Assembly: GCF_902686445.1 (NCBI RefSeq)
Contig: NC_062222.1
Span: 134,671,035 to 134,735,034, forward strand
Reading direction: 5' to 3'
Source of the DNA: Sciurus carolinensis
Lineage: Eukaryota > Chordata > Mammalia > Rodentia > Sciuridae
DNA: 64,000 bases
Both the position numbers and the translations under genes were made by a program. Shown piece by piece: positions 48,220 through 58,670 of the stretch (the first letter of the stretch is position 1; each line of letters starts with the position of its first letter). The notes under the pieces are model-generated. The model was given only the letters and a program-made list of their open reading frames with translations, was not told the DNA's origin and made no database searches.

Positions 48220-48575
48220 AGGTAGCTTGCCTCGTGTGGGGAGAGAGCTGTGGACAGGTGATTACCTATGACAGTGCCGTGCAGGGGTGAGTACCTCCAG
48301 AACAATGAATCCGAGCTGGGGGGCCCTTTAGAAATGGGAGTTGGACGGACCTTTAAGGTGAGATGAAAGGAAAGCCAGAAAGCAGGACGAGCAGCTGTCT
48401 AAAAGATTATTCCAAGAGGAGGGCCAGCATGTGCAAAGATCCTGACACGTACGGAAAATCATGAGGGCCAGGTAGCTGGAGCAGAGAGTGAGGAGAGTGA
48501 GGTCAGAGAGGGAGGAGGCTCAGGGTTGGCAGTCATGGAGGCCATGGTAAGAACTTTGGCTTGACCCAGAAAGAT
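48220..48575 (+). mobile_element. L2-like ancient repeat
   Basis: 'gaggagggccagcatgtgca', 'aaagatcctgacacgta', 'gaggtcagagagggaggagg' and 'gccatggtaagaactttggc' appear in the order seen in other L2-like copies. Confidence 0.5.
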
Positions 48576-48617
48576 TTAAGATATCGAGGTAGGTTTTTAA
48601 TGGAAGAGTGAGAATTA

Positions 48618-48698
48618 CTGGCTGGCCTCAAACTTGCAATCCTCCTGCCTCAGCCTCCCAAGTCACAGAGATTGCAGGCGTGTGCCGCCATACCCAAC
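48618..48698 (-). mobile_element. B1-like (7SL RNA-derived) SINE, antisense, partial
   Basis: 'ctggcctcaaacttgcaatc', 'ctcctgcctcagcctccca' and 'attgcaggcgtgtgccgcc' are the reverse complement of the 7SL-derived B1/Alu-type left end. Confidence 0.85.
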
Positions 48699-49079
48699 AC
48701 TATTATCATCACTTTGCAGCCATGGGAACTGAGGAGAAGGGTCAGACCCTTTGTTCTGGTGGACCTGGGAAGCAAGCTAGAGGTCAAGCTCTTACGCATT
48801 ACGCTGTGCTCCAACAAAGTGTTTTTCAAATCAAAGAACTACATGAAACGGACTAAAATCTGGACATTTTTTCTGCGAAGCATCCTTCTAAGACAGTGTC
48901 ACCTTTTCTTTAGATCCGCAGGTACATGCTGCATGTAAGAGTCACAGCCCTGACACCCGGAACCATAAAGTCTTTCATCCCACAAACATTTACTGGGTCC
49001 ATCCGAGAAGCAAGGCCAGGAGCCACAGGGGCAACTGTGTCACTGCAGAACTCAAACTCTGGCCCAAGTAGTAGTTAGG

Positions 49080-49560
49080 ACACGACACAGTGGCTGCCTC
49101 CAATATTTCTCATTCCTAGCCTCTCCTATTTGAGCAAAACTGTCAGCATATCTGACAGTGTGCTAGATCTTTTGCATGTTAGGAAAAAAATTGTATTTTC
49201 TTGGCCTAAACTGTGATTCATATTTTTCTTACGATCTGAGACATTTCATGTATGGCTTACCCATGTCTCATGTGCATAGCAGAAGAGAAGAGAGAATGTG
49301 ATTAGCAGCAAATATAAATTTAAGATAATATTCAGCATTACATTTTGCTTTCATGATGACTCATTTTTAAATGCCTAATTTGCAGAAAGTAAATAAAACC
49401 TGACATTTCCTCATCTTGACCAGGGCACGAGGCTAGTTTATTCATGCTTCATTTGCGAACACAGCAAGCAGACAGCCCCTTGTCTGACAGAGCTGGCATC
49501 GCTGCGCGGTCGTTTACCCAGGAGTACTGATGTTTGAGTGGGGTCATAAAACAGAACATC
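49080..49560. promoter_or_regulatory. Non-repetitive AT-rich block upstream of the last exon, candidate regulatory element
   Basis: No repeat consensus is recognised in about 480 bp directly before the final coding exon. It contains a perfect AP-1 core TGACTCA at 49357-49363 and several AT-rich homeodomain-like words. Regulatory function is an inference. Confidence 0.3.
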
Positions 49561-49632
49561 GTCCCAGAGGTGGTTTTATAGCCAGTTAGCTTTCTGAATG
49601 CTTATCTGATTTTTCCCTCTGCCTTTCCACAG

Positions 49633-49884
49633 AGAAGTCTGGACGCCTACTGTTTCCTGGTCTTTGCCACAATATGTATGGCAGGTGCCCTCTACTTCTA
49701 TTTTGTTCTACCTGAGACCAAAAACAGAACCCATGCAGAAATCAGCCAGGAATTTGCCAAGAGAAACAAGGCAAGTCCACCAGAGGAGAAAGGGGACTCA
49801 GCTGTGGCTGAGAAGGCGAATGGAGGGCTGGAACCAGATTCCTCGGCCACGCTGGACAACGGTGTCAAAAACAGAGTTGTCTAG
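49633..49884 (+). CDS. SLC2A9: SLC2A9 (GLUT9) terminal coding exon: TM12 and C-terminal tail
   Basis: After a CCACAG acceptor the exon is read in phase 0 and encodes 83 residues, then TAG at 49882-49884. It begins [20 protein letters not shown] (TM12), followed by [13 protein letters not shown], the PETKGRT-like motif that marks the cytoplasmic end of TM12 in GLUT proteins. The tail continues with [19 protein letters not shown] and ends in DNGVKNRVV. By my recollection the human exon encodes 67 residues and ends NGRP, so this tail is 16 residues longer. The extra part is acidic and serine-rich (EPDSSATLD). Rodent GLUT9 tails are known to differ from human. The cytoplasmic tail is the likely place for sorting or scaffold interactions. 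The start at 49633 rather than 49635 is fixed by frame with SLDAYCF. Confidence 0.95.
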   Translation, partial: RSLDAYCFLVFATICMAGALYFYFVLPETKNRTHAEISQEFAKRNKASPPEEKGDSAVAEKANGGLEPDSSATLDNGVKNRVV

Positions 49885-50147
49885 GTGAAGTCCCACCATT
49901 CAGGAAACCGCAGCCTTCCACACCTGGAGGGCTCGGAACTGTCTGAAGCCGTCCAAGTCTTACGTTACAACAATCAGCCTGTGCTAACCTCGCTGGCTCC
50001 ACTTATTCACACCTGGATCCCTCAGACTCTTGAAAGTGTCTCATGCTTTTGTAGACTCAACCTTCTTCTCACAACTTGGTGGCCTGCCTTCTTCCTGACT
50101 TAGCCCAGTTTTGAAAATGGGGAAAATAAAATGGAAATCCCATCTCA
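49885..50147 (+). other. SLC2A9: SLC2A9 3'UTR (short form)
   Basis: Non-coding sequence between the stop codon and a CA cleavage site about 17 bases after the AATAAA. The length of about 263 nt assumes the proximal signal is used. Further AATAAA words at about 52277 and 52323 could give longer forms. Confidence 0.65.
50125..50130 (+). terminator. Polyadenylation signal AATAAA for SLC2A9
   Basis: Canonical hexamer 241 nt after the stop codon, with a CA dinucleotide at 50146-50147 at the normal cleavage distance and a T/G-containing segment downstream. Confidence 0.7.
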
Positions 50148-52839
50148 AAAGAAAAAGATTCGGTCTGACAAAGGACTCTTTGGAATTGAGGTCACAGTTG
50201 AGGTTCTAGTCCCAGCTCCCACAAGTAGCCTGGCCCTGCCCTCTTCCTGGACCCTGGAGCCTTGGTGATCCTTGGCTTTGGTCTTGTTGCCAACCTTCGG
50301 CTCTGCCTGTGGCCCGCAGACTTAGGAGTGCCTAGCCCCAACCCACCAGCCTGAAGCTTCTGCCTTTCCCAAGCTGTGTTGCCCTGGGCGCAAGGCTGCC
50401 GGGTCTGCGGCTGTCTTCAGTTGGCATAGTTACAGAGGCATAAAGATCAATGTGAAGAAGGCCTAGAGAGGCAGCTATAAGAAAGCACTTTCTAGTAACT
50501 TGGGCAGGGACTGCCAGTTCAACGCTGTTCAGGTGAAGCACAGTATTGAGAGTGACTCTGAGCCTGGACCTCACCTGATGGGAAAGAACACAGTGACTGA
50601 CGGATGGCACCCTCTTCAGGGGCAGGAGCCAGAACCTCAGCTCCCGTGCCATGTTGGCCACATCTAAAAGGAGTCACCTGAAGATGTAGCGAGCTGCCTT
50701 GGAAGATGGTGAGCTCCCCAGCCCTCCCAGTGCCCAACAAAGAGGGGCTGGAGACTCGCGTGCTGTTAAGGAAAGCTAGGCGACAGTTTTAGAAAAAGGG
50801 ATTTGGAGTAGACGTGCTTGAGTGCCCTTCCAACACGCCAGGGTCATGTGGCTGGAACAACCTGCAGCCCACCCTTGTCACAACGGCCTTGCGATTTGGT
50901 TAACTCCGTATGCTCACCTCCAAAATGAACCACAGTGCAAATGACAAGTTTGCTAAATGGCAGTATTCTTGAATTAGACCCATAGGTTTGGTTTTAGGGT
51001 GGTATAGACTGTCTGGGACCAGAGAGGAAAGGCTCTGGATCCAGCAGGACCACCAAGCCCTTCAGTCTCCTCTGACCATTCATGACAAAGGAAGTGTTAG
51101 CCAAACCCTGAGTCCTGAGCTTCCTTCCCGTGGAGTATTCTCGCATCTGGTCCTCTCCTTTGGCTGACTGCCGACTTAAAGCGCCATGCCATCCGCTTTG
51201 GTGTGGCTGGATAACGTGGGCAGTGTCTGTCGATGTGGAGAGGAAGAGAAGTGCAGGTGCAAAAAGCATGTGAGACCAAACAGGGTCGAGTAAAGGGCTG
51301 ACTGGAAGCCTTGACTTTAGCTGGCTCTCTTCCACTTGGAGGTTTGGTTCATAGTCAATGAATGTTATTAGTTACCTACCACGAACCAGGCACGGGCGAG
51401 GCACAGAAGCTGCGTACACAAGAAAATACACTGCCCTCACCTGCACAAGCTCGTGTCTGACCAAGAAGGTGGAAAATCAAAGGGCTACTTAGTAAGGTGT
51501 CCTCGGTACTTGGGAGGGGACAGTGATATAGGAACATGTAGCAAGAACTGTTGGGGTGACAGGTGAGAAACAGAAAAGCCTTCCCAAATAAATGACCAAA
51601 ATAAAATAATATAAGGTGAGAAGACAGAAACTTTTCTTGCATTTTATTACATTTGAAAAGCTAGTAGAGCCACAGTAAGAATTTTTAAAATAAAACAGTG
51701 AAACACACATCATCTCATGTGTTTCATTCTCCCTAACACGACCACTTTAATTTTCATACAAGCATGTCCATTTCTTATCTATTGTTTATCCAATTTCAAT
51801 CACAAAATACGTAAGATACAACTGCAATCACCTTTCTCTTATCTTCCAGTCTTTCCATTTGATATTAAATCAAAGGCACATCTCAATAAGCCTTGCTCAT
51901 GATCTAGTATCCACTGCTGTGAATCTTTCTTATATAAAGTTGTTTTTAGACACTGAAAGATAATGTGAAGAGATGAGTCAGAGAAATAGACATTTCTGTG
52001 AGCTTCACTCCACCGGCTCTGGTGCTTTGCTGAAAGGCACCAAACATTTACAGCACCCTGTGTTCATGCACAGACCCCAAAAGAATCTCTAGTCAAATTG
52101 ATGGGCCCCCTTTCCTATTTCCTGCCCAAGTGTTAAGGATTAGGTCCTTGTCTTTCTGTTTTACCTATTCCCTATATCCAAACCATGCAGGCTGGCGTTT
52201 CCTCCTTTCAGGTTGGCTGCTACTGGTTCTGGCTAAGCTGGAGTAAGCACACCCTGCCCATTTCTCTCACTTGTTGTAATAAAAACACTGGACAGAATCC
52301 TAATGCAAACAGGATGACTCTGAAATAAACTGTAGCAAGCTACAGGAGGAGGGAGATCAAACCAAACAACAGGTGTCGTGGCCTGAGCTTACTGCATTTC
52401 CCCTCCCATGTTCCCTGGTTTGCCCTCCAGGACAGGCCACTTCCCAGAACTGCACAATGGGCAGGGACAGAAGATGCTCCAAGAGAAGCCTTCCTCTGTC
52501 CATGTCCAGAGTAAGCCAAGAGGTGAATGTACGGAAGAAAAATATGGACCATGAGGCTAAATTGCTAGTGTGGTGGTAGCAGGGGTGACCACATATGCAC
52601 CTAAAGAAAAATCCTCCTCTCTGTAAGAGGAAGTGGAAAAATGGACCTCTGTGGATCAGTGTGGAGAATGCCAGTTATTTTTCTCCCTTTTTTTCCTATT
52701 GATGCTTCACCCCAACACAATGAGGAGAACCAAACTTTGACTTGTACAGCCAAAAAAATCAGAAGAGACAACTGGAAAATGGAAAATGTAGGGAAAATCA
52801 TGGTGAGGAGAGGATAAATGGAGAACCTCAATCTATGTA
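50148..52839. other. Intergenic sequence downstream of SLC2A9
   Basis: No gene seen. GC content falls from about 51.4 kb onward. A MIR/L2-like scrap is present near 51340-51480. Otherwise I see nothing identifiable. Confidence 0.5.
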
Positions 52840-54755
52840 CAAAATCCTGGGCTCATCCCTAAAGTCCACAAGCATAAAATAACTGGAAGCAGTATATCAA
52901 AAGCTTTGAGAGTCAATATACAACATAGACAGTTTCACAGTTCTGGACCCCCCAGGTGGTACACATGCAGAGTAGACCCAAATAACACTACAAATACTTT
53001 CAAAATTAAACTGAAGTTGGAACCACAGTACACAGAATGTGGATGAAACTTTCAGTCTAAACATAACCAGCATAACCAGGTTGTCTGCTTTAAAATAAAA
53101 TTGTCCAGAAGGTTTTAACAGTACCTCACCTATAACACTCAAAATGTCCAAAATATAATCCAAAATTACTAGACATATGAAAATCTAGGAAAATCTCACC
53201 AAGTCTCAGGGTAATTATCAATAGGTGTCAACCCCAAAATGATCCAGACACAATAGAACTTTAAAGTAACTATTATAACCATGTTCCATGAAGTGAGGGA
53301 AAATACTCTGAAAATTAATGAAAAACAATTTAGAAGTTCTCATCAAAGAAATAAAAACTTACCTAAAAATGAAAATTTTAGAATTGAAAATATAATAACT
53401 GAGATTAAAAATCAACTTCATGGCGTCAATTGAAGAATGGAGATGATAGAGAAAGGGTCAGCAAACTTATAAAATAGACCAATAGGAATTATTCAATCCA
53501 AGTGACAGGGAAAAAAGAGTGAAATTATCAGAGCTGCAGGGACTTGTGGAGCAATATCAGAATGGCTAACATAATTATGTCATTGAAATTCTGGAACAGC
53601 AAGAGAAAGTGATTGATGCAGAAAAACATTACATAAGTATATTTAAATAAATAAATGAAAACTATCCAAATGTGGTGAATGACAGAAATTTAAAGATTCT
53701 AGAAGGTCAGTGAACTATAAAGAGAATAAATTCAAAGAAAACTATCCTCAGACACATTAGAATCATGCTGATGAAAAGTCAGTGTAAAGGGAAAAATATC
53801 AAGAAGGTAAAAATCAGCGCATTATATATAGTGACAAATGATTTGTAAGACTGCAAATTTCTCATTAGAAACCATGTTGACCCAATGATATTACAAAAAT
53901 ATTTCAATGTTGTTTAAATGCTGAAAAATTAACTATTAAACCAGTTTTAATTTTTAAAAGACCCATCTCTAGGCTCTTTCTGATAAGCCCACATTAAACA
54001 CCTTGGAAATTAGGTAAAAGTAAGAGTAAGAAAATATGTAGTATGCAAACATGAATAAAAGACAGACAACATGAGTGCACGAGTTTGGAAAAAGTAGACT
54101 TTGGAACAAGGGGAATTGCCAGTAAAAAAAAAAAAAAAAAAGGGAAATGACATGGCTAGAAATGGGTCAATGTACCAAAAAGACATAAAAACTTTGTGCA
54201 TCTGCTTCAAAGCAAATTTCAAAATACACAAAACAAAAGAAGATAGAACAGAAAGAAAAACTAAACCAAAATTCTTGAAGATGCCAGTGGTCTCTCTTTG
54301 TGATCAATAGAACTAGTAGGAAATAGCAAGGATACAGAAGATTCAAGCAACACTATGAAAGAGCTTGATCTAATTGACATTTGTAGAACACTCCAAATAA
54401 CAACAGTAAATTGTAACCATCTGAATAGTCCTGTATCCATTTGAAGAAACTGAATTCATAGCTAAAATTTTCCAACGAATAAAATTCCAGGTCCAAATTT
54501 TTTTACTGGAAAATCTTTCTAAATACTGAAGGAAGAAATCATACTAATTCTACAGTCTATTCCAGACAATACAAAAGGGTAAAATACTTCCTAACTCATT
54601 TTGTAAAACTAGCACAAACCTGATGCCAAAATCAGACCAAAAAGAAAACAGTATGAGGAGGTAAAACTACAGACTGATATCTATCATAAGCACAGGCACA
54701 AAATTTATCATTAAAATATTAACAAATTGAATCAGCAACATACAAAGAATAAAAG
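52840..54755 (+). mobile_element. Ancient L1 (L1M-type), ORF1 end and ORF2 start
   Basis: The plus strand follows the L1 order in a badly decayed form. Near 53530 'cagggacttgtggagcaata' and near 53720 'agaataaattcaaagaaaac' match the ORF1 region. Near 54375 'ctaattgacatttgtagaac' belongs to ORF2, as do 'aacctgatgccaaaatcaga' near 54617 and 'ctacagactgatatctatc' near 54667 (endonuclease to reverse-transcriptase region). No frame longer than about 70 codons survives. Confidence 0.8.
54123..54141. repeat. Poly-A run inside the L1 relic
   Basis: About 19 consecutive A residues with no other repeat boundary. Confidence 0.85.
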
Positions 54756-54756
54756 A

Positions 54757-55437
54757 GTGGTTCCCCCTTCTCCAGTGAGGATGGGGGATGCCTGAAGCCA
54801 CAGATGATACTAAATCCTATTTACTGAGTGGGTGCTGAATCCTTTATACTGTTTTTTTCCTATGCATACATACACAAATTCAATGCCTTCTCACCTTAGC
54901 TAAGCTCTTATCATGCACTGTGGCTGTAACTTTGGCAGTTGGAGGTAAACAGAATACTAGCATGAATTCTCCTTCTTCACAATTCACAGATGGAAGATTG
55001 GTTCTTACCATAGAACTTAGCAACCTCAGCATATGATTTTTCTCCCTTCTTTATCAAGTTAAGTACTTTGCCCTTTTCATTTAAAGGAAAGACTTTATAG
55101 CTTCTCTTTGGCATATCCAAATTGTCAGCAACGTGACACTTGCACTTTGGTGCCATTATTAAGTTATTTGAGCACAGGGCTGTGACACAGGACCACGGAT
55201 CTGATGACTGAGGACTACTAGGTGACTGACAGTGGATAGCACACAGAGCATTCAATAGCACAGACAAAGGATGGTTCACGTCCCAGGTGAGACGCAGCAG
55301 CATGGTGTGAGATTCCTTCATGCTCCTTGGAAAGGCAAGCAACTTGAAACCTATACTTATTTCTGGAATTGTCCATTTAATATTTTTGGACTGTGGTTGA
55401 TCATGAGAAACTGAAAACACAGAAAGTGAAAGTGCAG
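54757..55437 (-). mobile_element. Tigger-type (pogo/TcMar) DNA transposon, internally deleted
   Basis: Both ends resemble a Tigger element: 'gatgggggatgcctgaagcc' at the left, and 'ggaattgtccatttaatatt' followed by 'tggactgtggttgatcatga' at the right. On the minus strand a frame from about 55156 down to 54980 reads MAPKCK, then PKRSYKVFPLNEKGKVLNL, then KKGEKSYAEVAKFYGKNQSS. This is the N-terminal CENP-B-like helix-turn-helix of Tigger transposases. The catalytic DDE part is missing, so the element cannot move itself. Confidence 0.85.
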
Positions 55438-56265
55438 GAAACAAAAACTCAGATAAGGGATGGCTACGTATACACAACTTTAAATACATGCCTCACTCAA
55501 TTAAAAATTTTTGAGCTAGAAAATTGTCTTCCATTTTTAGAGGAGAAGTAAAAAAGTTAAAGAAGTTTCTGTTAATAGAAACAGCAAGAAGTAAGAAAGA
55601 CACGGTTTTGGATAGAAATGAAAGTCTTGCAAAGGGTATCTCCAGACAGATGGACATCCATGGTCCAGTCTCATTCAGGGAGTGCAGACCCTAGAGGGAC
55701 TCAAAACACTGGACCTCTGGCAACGAGATGACAAGAGAACCTATGATCCACAATCCCAGCAGGTCTTTCAGTTTGGGAAACTATACATAACGTAACATTG
55801 GAAAGCAGTCACTCAAAATAGTGCCTAACTGGTAGTCATTGGTCAGTTCAGGAAAGTGATATGATTACCCAGTCAATCTCTAGCAAGTGAGTAGCACAGG
55901 ACACAGCTAGTAATTGTCCAGATTTGGCTTCCAGCAGAAGGGATTGGCCGCTGCTCTTGCAATCCTGGTTAGAGTACCAACTGTCCCCACAGCAACTGGG
56001 GAGCTGAGATTATCTTGAGAAGCAGAGGATTTAGTGGATCAAATATCTCCTTGCTTTCTATTGTTTCATGAGACTGAAAGTGAGATGTGTTTTCCCTATA
56101 AAGTCATCCCTTTGAGAAAAGGACACTCATTTTGTAACATTTACATTAACAAGGACACTTGTTAAAATGCACTTCTGTGGGTGAATGAGTGTACCTGTAC
56201 CTGTGTGTTAAGCATGTGAAGCTTTCCTCTCATAGTATTGTGGCATCCACCTGTTCTGGGCCTAC
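55438..56265. other. Unassigned intergenic sequence
   Basis: No repeat, RNA gene or coding frame recognised. Confidence 0.4.
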
Positions 56266-56269
56266 TTAG

Positions 56270-56398
56270 AAAGGTGGGGAAACAGCCCCAGGGCATCAGG
56301 AGCCTTGTCTGACTCTACACTGTACCCAGCCTACATGGTACCTGGCTCATTGTTGGTGCATAATAAATACTGGTTGAATAAATAAATGAATGAAAACG
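56270..56398 (+). mobile_element. L2 LINE 3' end
   Basis: 'ggtacctggctcattgttgg' and 'tgcataataaatactggttg' with an AATAAATGAATG tail are the L2 3' terminus. Confidence 0.75.
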
Positions 56399-56401
56399 TA
56401 G

Positions 56402-56823
56402 TGTGGTAGGCAGAACAATGGCCACCCAAAGATGTCCAGGGCAAATCTCCAGAAGCTGCAAATACTTTGCCTTATGTGCCAAAAGAAACTTTGCCTGTAT
56501 GATTAAGCAAAGGATCTAGAGTTGGGACATTAGCATGAATCATCCGGGCAAACCCAATGTCATTACAAGGGTCCTTATAAGAGGGAGGTAGAAGGGTCCA
56601 AGTCAGAGAAGGTGATGTGACGCCAGAGTGGGGGAGAGATTCGCAGACCCTGGACTGCTGGCCTGGAAGATGGAGGAAGGGTTGTGAGAGGAGGATTGCA
56701 AGCAGCCTCTACGGAATGGAAAGGCAAGGAAGCCAGGCCTTCCCAAAGCCCCGAGGAGGACTGAAGCCCAGCCAGCACCTCTTCAGAACTGTAAAATAAT
56801 TTGTGTTGCTCTAAACCACTGAG
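56402..56823 (+). mobile_element. MLT1 LTR, sense, left part of a split copy
   Basis: Starts TGTGGTAGGCAGAACAATGG (the MLT1 start). It continues with 'gggtccttataagagggagg' and 'cttcagaactgtaaaataat' and breaks off at 'ctctaaaccactgaga'. The missing end resumes at 57179. Confidence 0.82.
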
Positions 56824-57178
56824 AGAAGATGTGTGTGTGTATCCCTCATGTTAATTTTTATTTTCTAACTTTTGATTTTAAAATACTTTTATATGTATGG
56901 AAAACCCATAAAAATAAGACAAAAAAACACCCAGATTTCCCAATATTTTTGTATTTTTTCTATTTTTATTAAAATATAATTGACAAAAGTTTAGAGAGGA
57001 CGACCTGATGTTTTGCTTTAACTGTACTTTGTGGAATGGTTACCACAATCCAAGCTGCAGTGTTGCTAATTGTACCCCCAGGCTGCTCATTAGAGCTCCA
57101 GAACTAACGCACCCTGTGTAACTGAAACTTCACTCCTTCCACCAACCAGCCCCTGGTGACCACCACGCTACTCCCTGC
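56824..57178 (-). mobile_element. L1 fragment inserted into the MLT1 LTR
   Basis: The antisense L1 3' region is recognisable by 'attaaaatataattgacaaa' and 'ggttaccacaatccaagctg'. It is flanked by CTAAACCACTG and CTAAGCCACTG, compatible with a target-site duplication. Confidence 0.6.
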
Positions 57179-57235
57179 TAAGCCACTGGGTTTGTGGCGG
57201 CATCTGACAGCAGCCATAGGAAACAAGACGGAAGC
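57179..57235 (+). mobile_element. MLT1 LTR, right end of the split copy
   Basis: 'ctaagccactgggtttgtgg' and then 'cagcagccataggaaac' complete the LTR broken at 56823. Confidence 0.75.
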
Positions 57236-58227
57236 GTCCAGCAGTCACCTCCACCGTAGTTGGTGAGCAGGCCCCCCCGAGAAACTTCATTGGGATGTGA
57301 GAGGAAAACAGGGGGAGTCTTCTTTGTGTGCTTCCGTCTGAAGTAAATATCATTTGACTCATTTTACATGATGCAAACCCCACCCCTACCCAGACCAGCC
57401 ATTCCCGAGATGACGCATCTCAGCTCCTTCTCCTCACAGACATTTGGGGGAAGTTTCTCTTCCTCCTCTCCTCAGAATCCCGGAAGTGCTGACTCTTGAT
57501 CCCACACATCCAATACCTTTCAGTCTCTCGATAGATAGTACATGGTAGGCACCAGAAAAAATTCTCTTTGGAGGAATGAATCAAATGTAGAGTCGGTGAC
57601 AGGAGTATTGTCCCCCACCTGAACGTGACATCAAAGGCCACACCTGAGGGTGTGGGCAGTGAGCTGGAAGGGCCCCGAGGACCTCATGGAGCAGAGCCGC
57701 CCAGCAGCCCTGAGCTTCCACCTCCGACCTTGCTTCTGACAGTCACAGCTTCTCTTCTTTGAGCTGCCCTTATTTGGGGTTCCTCTTATTCTTGAGTAAA
57801 CCTCAGCTCAAGTCATATAAATCACGACAGGACAGAACCCAAGGCAAACGCGAGTACAGGCTGCAAACGAAATTCTTCACGCACTGGGCAAGCGATGCCC
57901 GGGAGGTGCCTGAAGGGGAGAGGGAAAGGCAGGCATGGAGCTGTCCGTGGTGCTGACCCAGCGGCCTCCTGCCTGGGAACCTGGTCTCTCCGAGTCTGAG
58001 ACAATGTTTTCATATTATTGCCTAGGTTGCTGGGAATGACCTGTGAAGCAAGTGTTATTGGGTTCATCTTACAGGGTCCAAACCCGTCTTCCAGTTCCAA
58101 GGTCAGCCAAGACCAATGCTCCCTTCACTATTTACAGGCCCTCCCTGCCTCTGAATGAAGACTATTTCCCTGCATGTGGGTACCACATGTAGATATCAAC
58201 CCCTTCCACTGTGGCAACCTGACTCCT
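57236..58227. other. Unassigned intergenic sequence
   Basis: No gene or clear repeat recognised. A few short open frames exist on both strands, without similarity to known proteins. Confidence 0.4.
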
Positions 58228-58670
58228 GCCATCCCTGTAGTGGACTGTAACATCAGTGGCCTTGGTAAGTCATGCCTCCTGGTATTGCTACCCATGGATA
58301 ATCCACTGCCACATTGTCTCTAGATTTGGCCACGCATGTTTCTTTGGCCATGGATACAGCAAAAAAGGTTACCCAAGCAAACGAGCATAATCAATGTGCT
58401 CCAGAGATTTCCCTCTTAGATGTTAATGTCACTGTGTGGGCAAGCTCAATCCAGCTCCTTGAGGATGGAGGACCATGTGAAGGAGAGGCCCAGGATCTCC
58501 ACTGTCCCAGCTGAGCCCAATCCAAGGGACCCTCCAGTTGAGTGCAGCTGTATGAGATCCCATAAAACAGAAGAACCACCCAATTGAGTCCCAGAATTAC
58601 AAGAAATAATAAATAACTGTAGCTTTAAGCCACTAACTTTTGGCATAAATAGCAATAGATAGCTAAGAAA
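58228..58670 (+). mobile_element. Old LTR relic (MLT1-class), sense
   Basis: 'cagaagaaccacccaattga', 'gtcccagaattacaagaaat' and 'ctttaagccactaacttttg' mark the 3' half of an old MLT-type LTR. The 5' half is more diverged. Confidence 0.6.

Larger units (their letters stand above)
32495..49632 (+). other. SLC2A9: Last SLC2A9 intron (17,138 bp)
   Basis: Bounded by donor GTACGG and acceptor CCACAG; both flanking exons are in phase 0. No embedded gene was recognised. Stretches without identifiable content, apart from MIR/L2 scraps, are 32520-32959, 33341-35579, 37573-38234, 39756-41760, 41906-42339, 42591-43204, 43386-44377, 44791-47565 and 48699-49079. Confidence 0.85.

Noticed and set aside
54977..55489. 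170-codon minus-strand frame as a host gene
   Set aside because: Its C-terminal part is the N-terminus of a Tigger transposase and the rest is the reverse reading of the transposon end; no catalytic domain.
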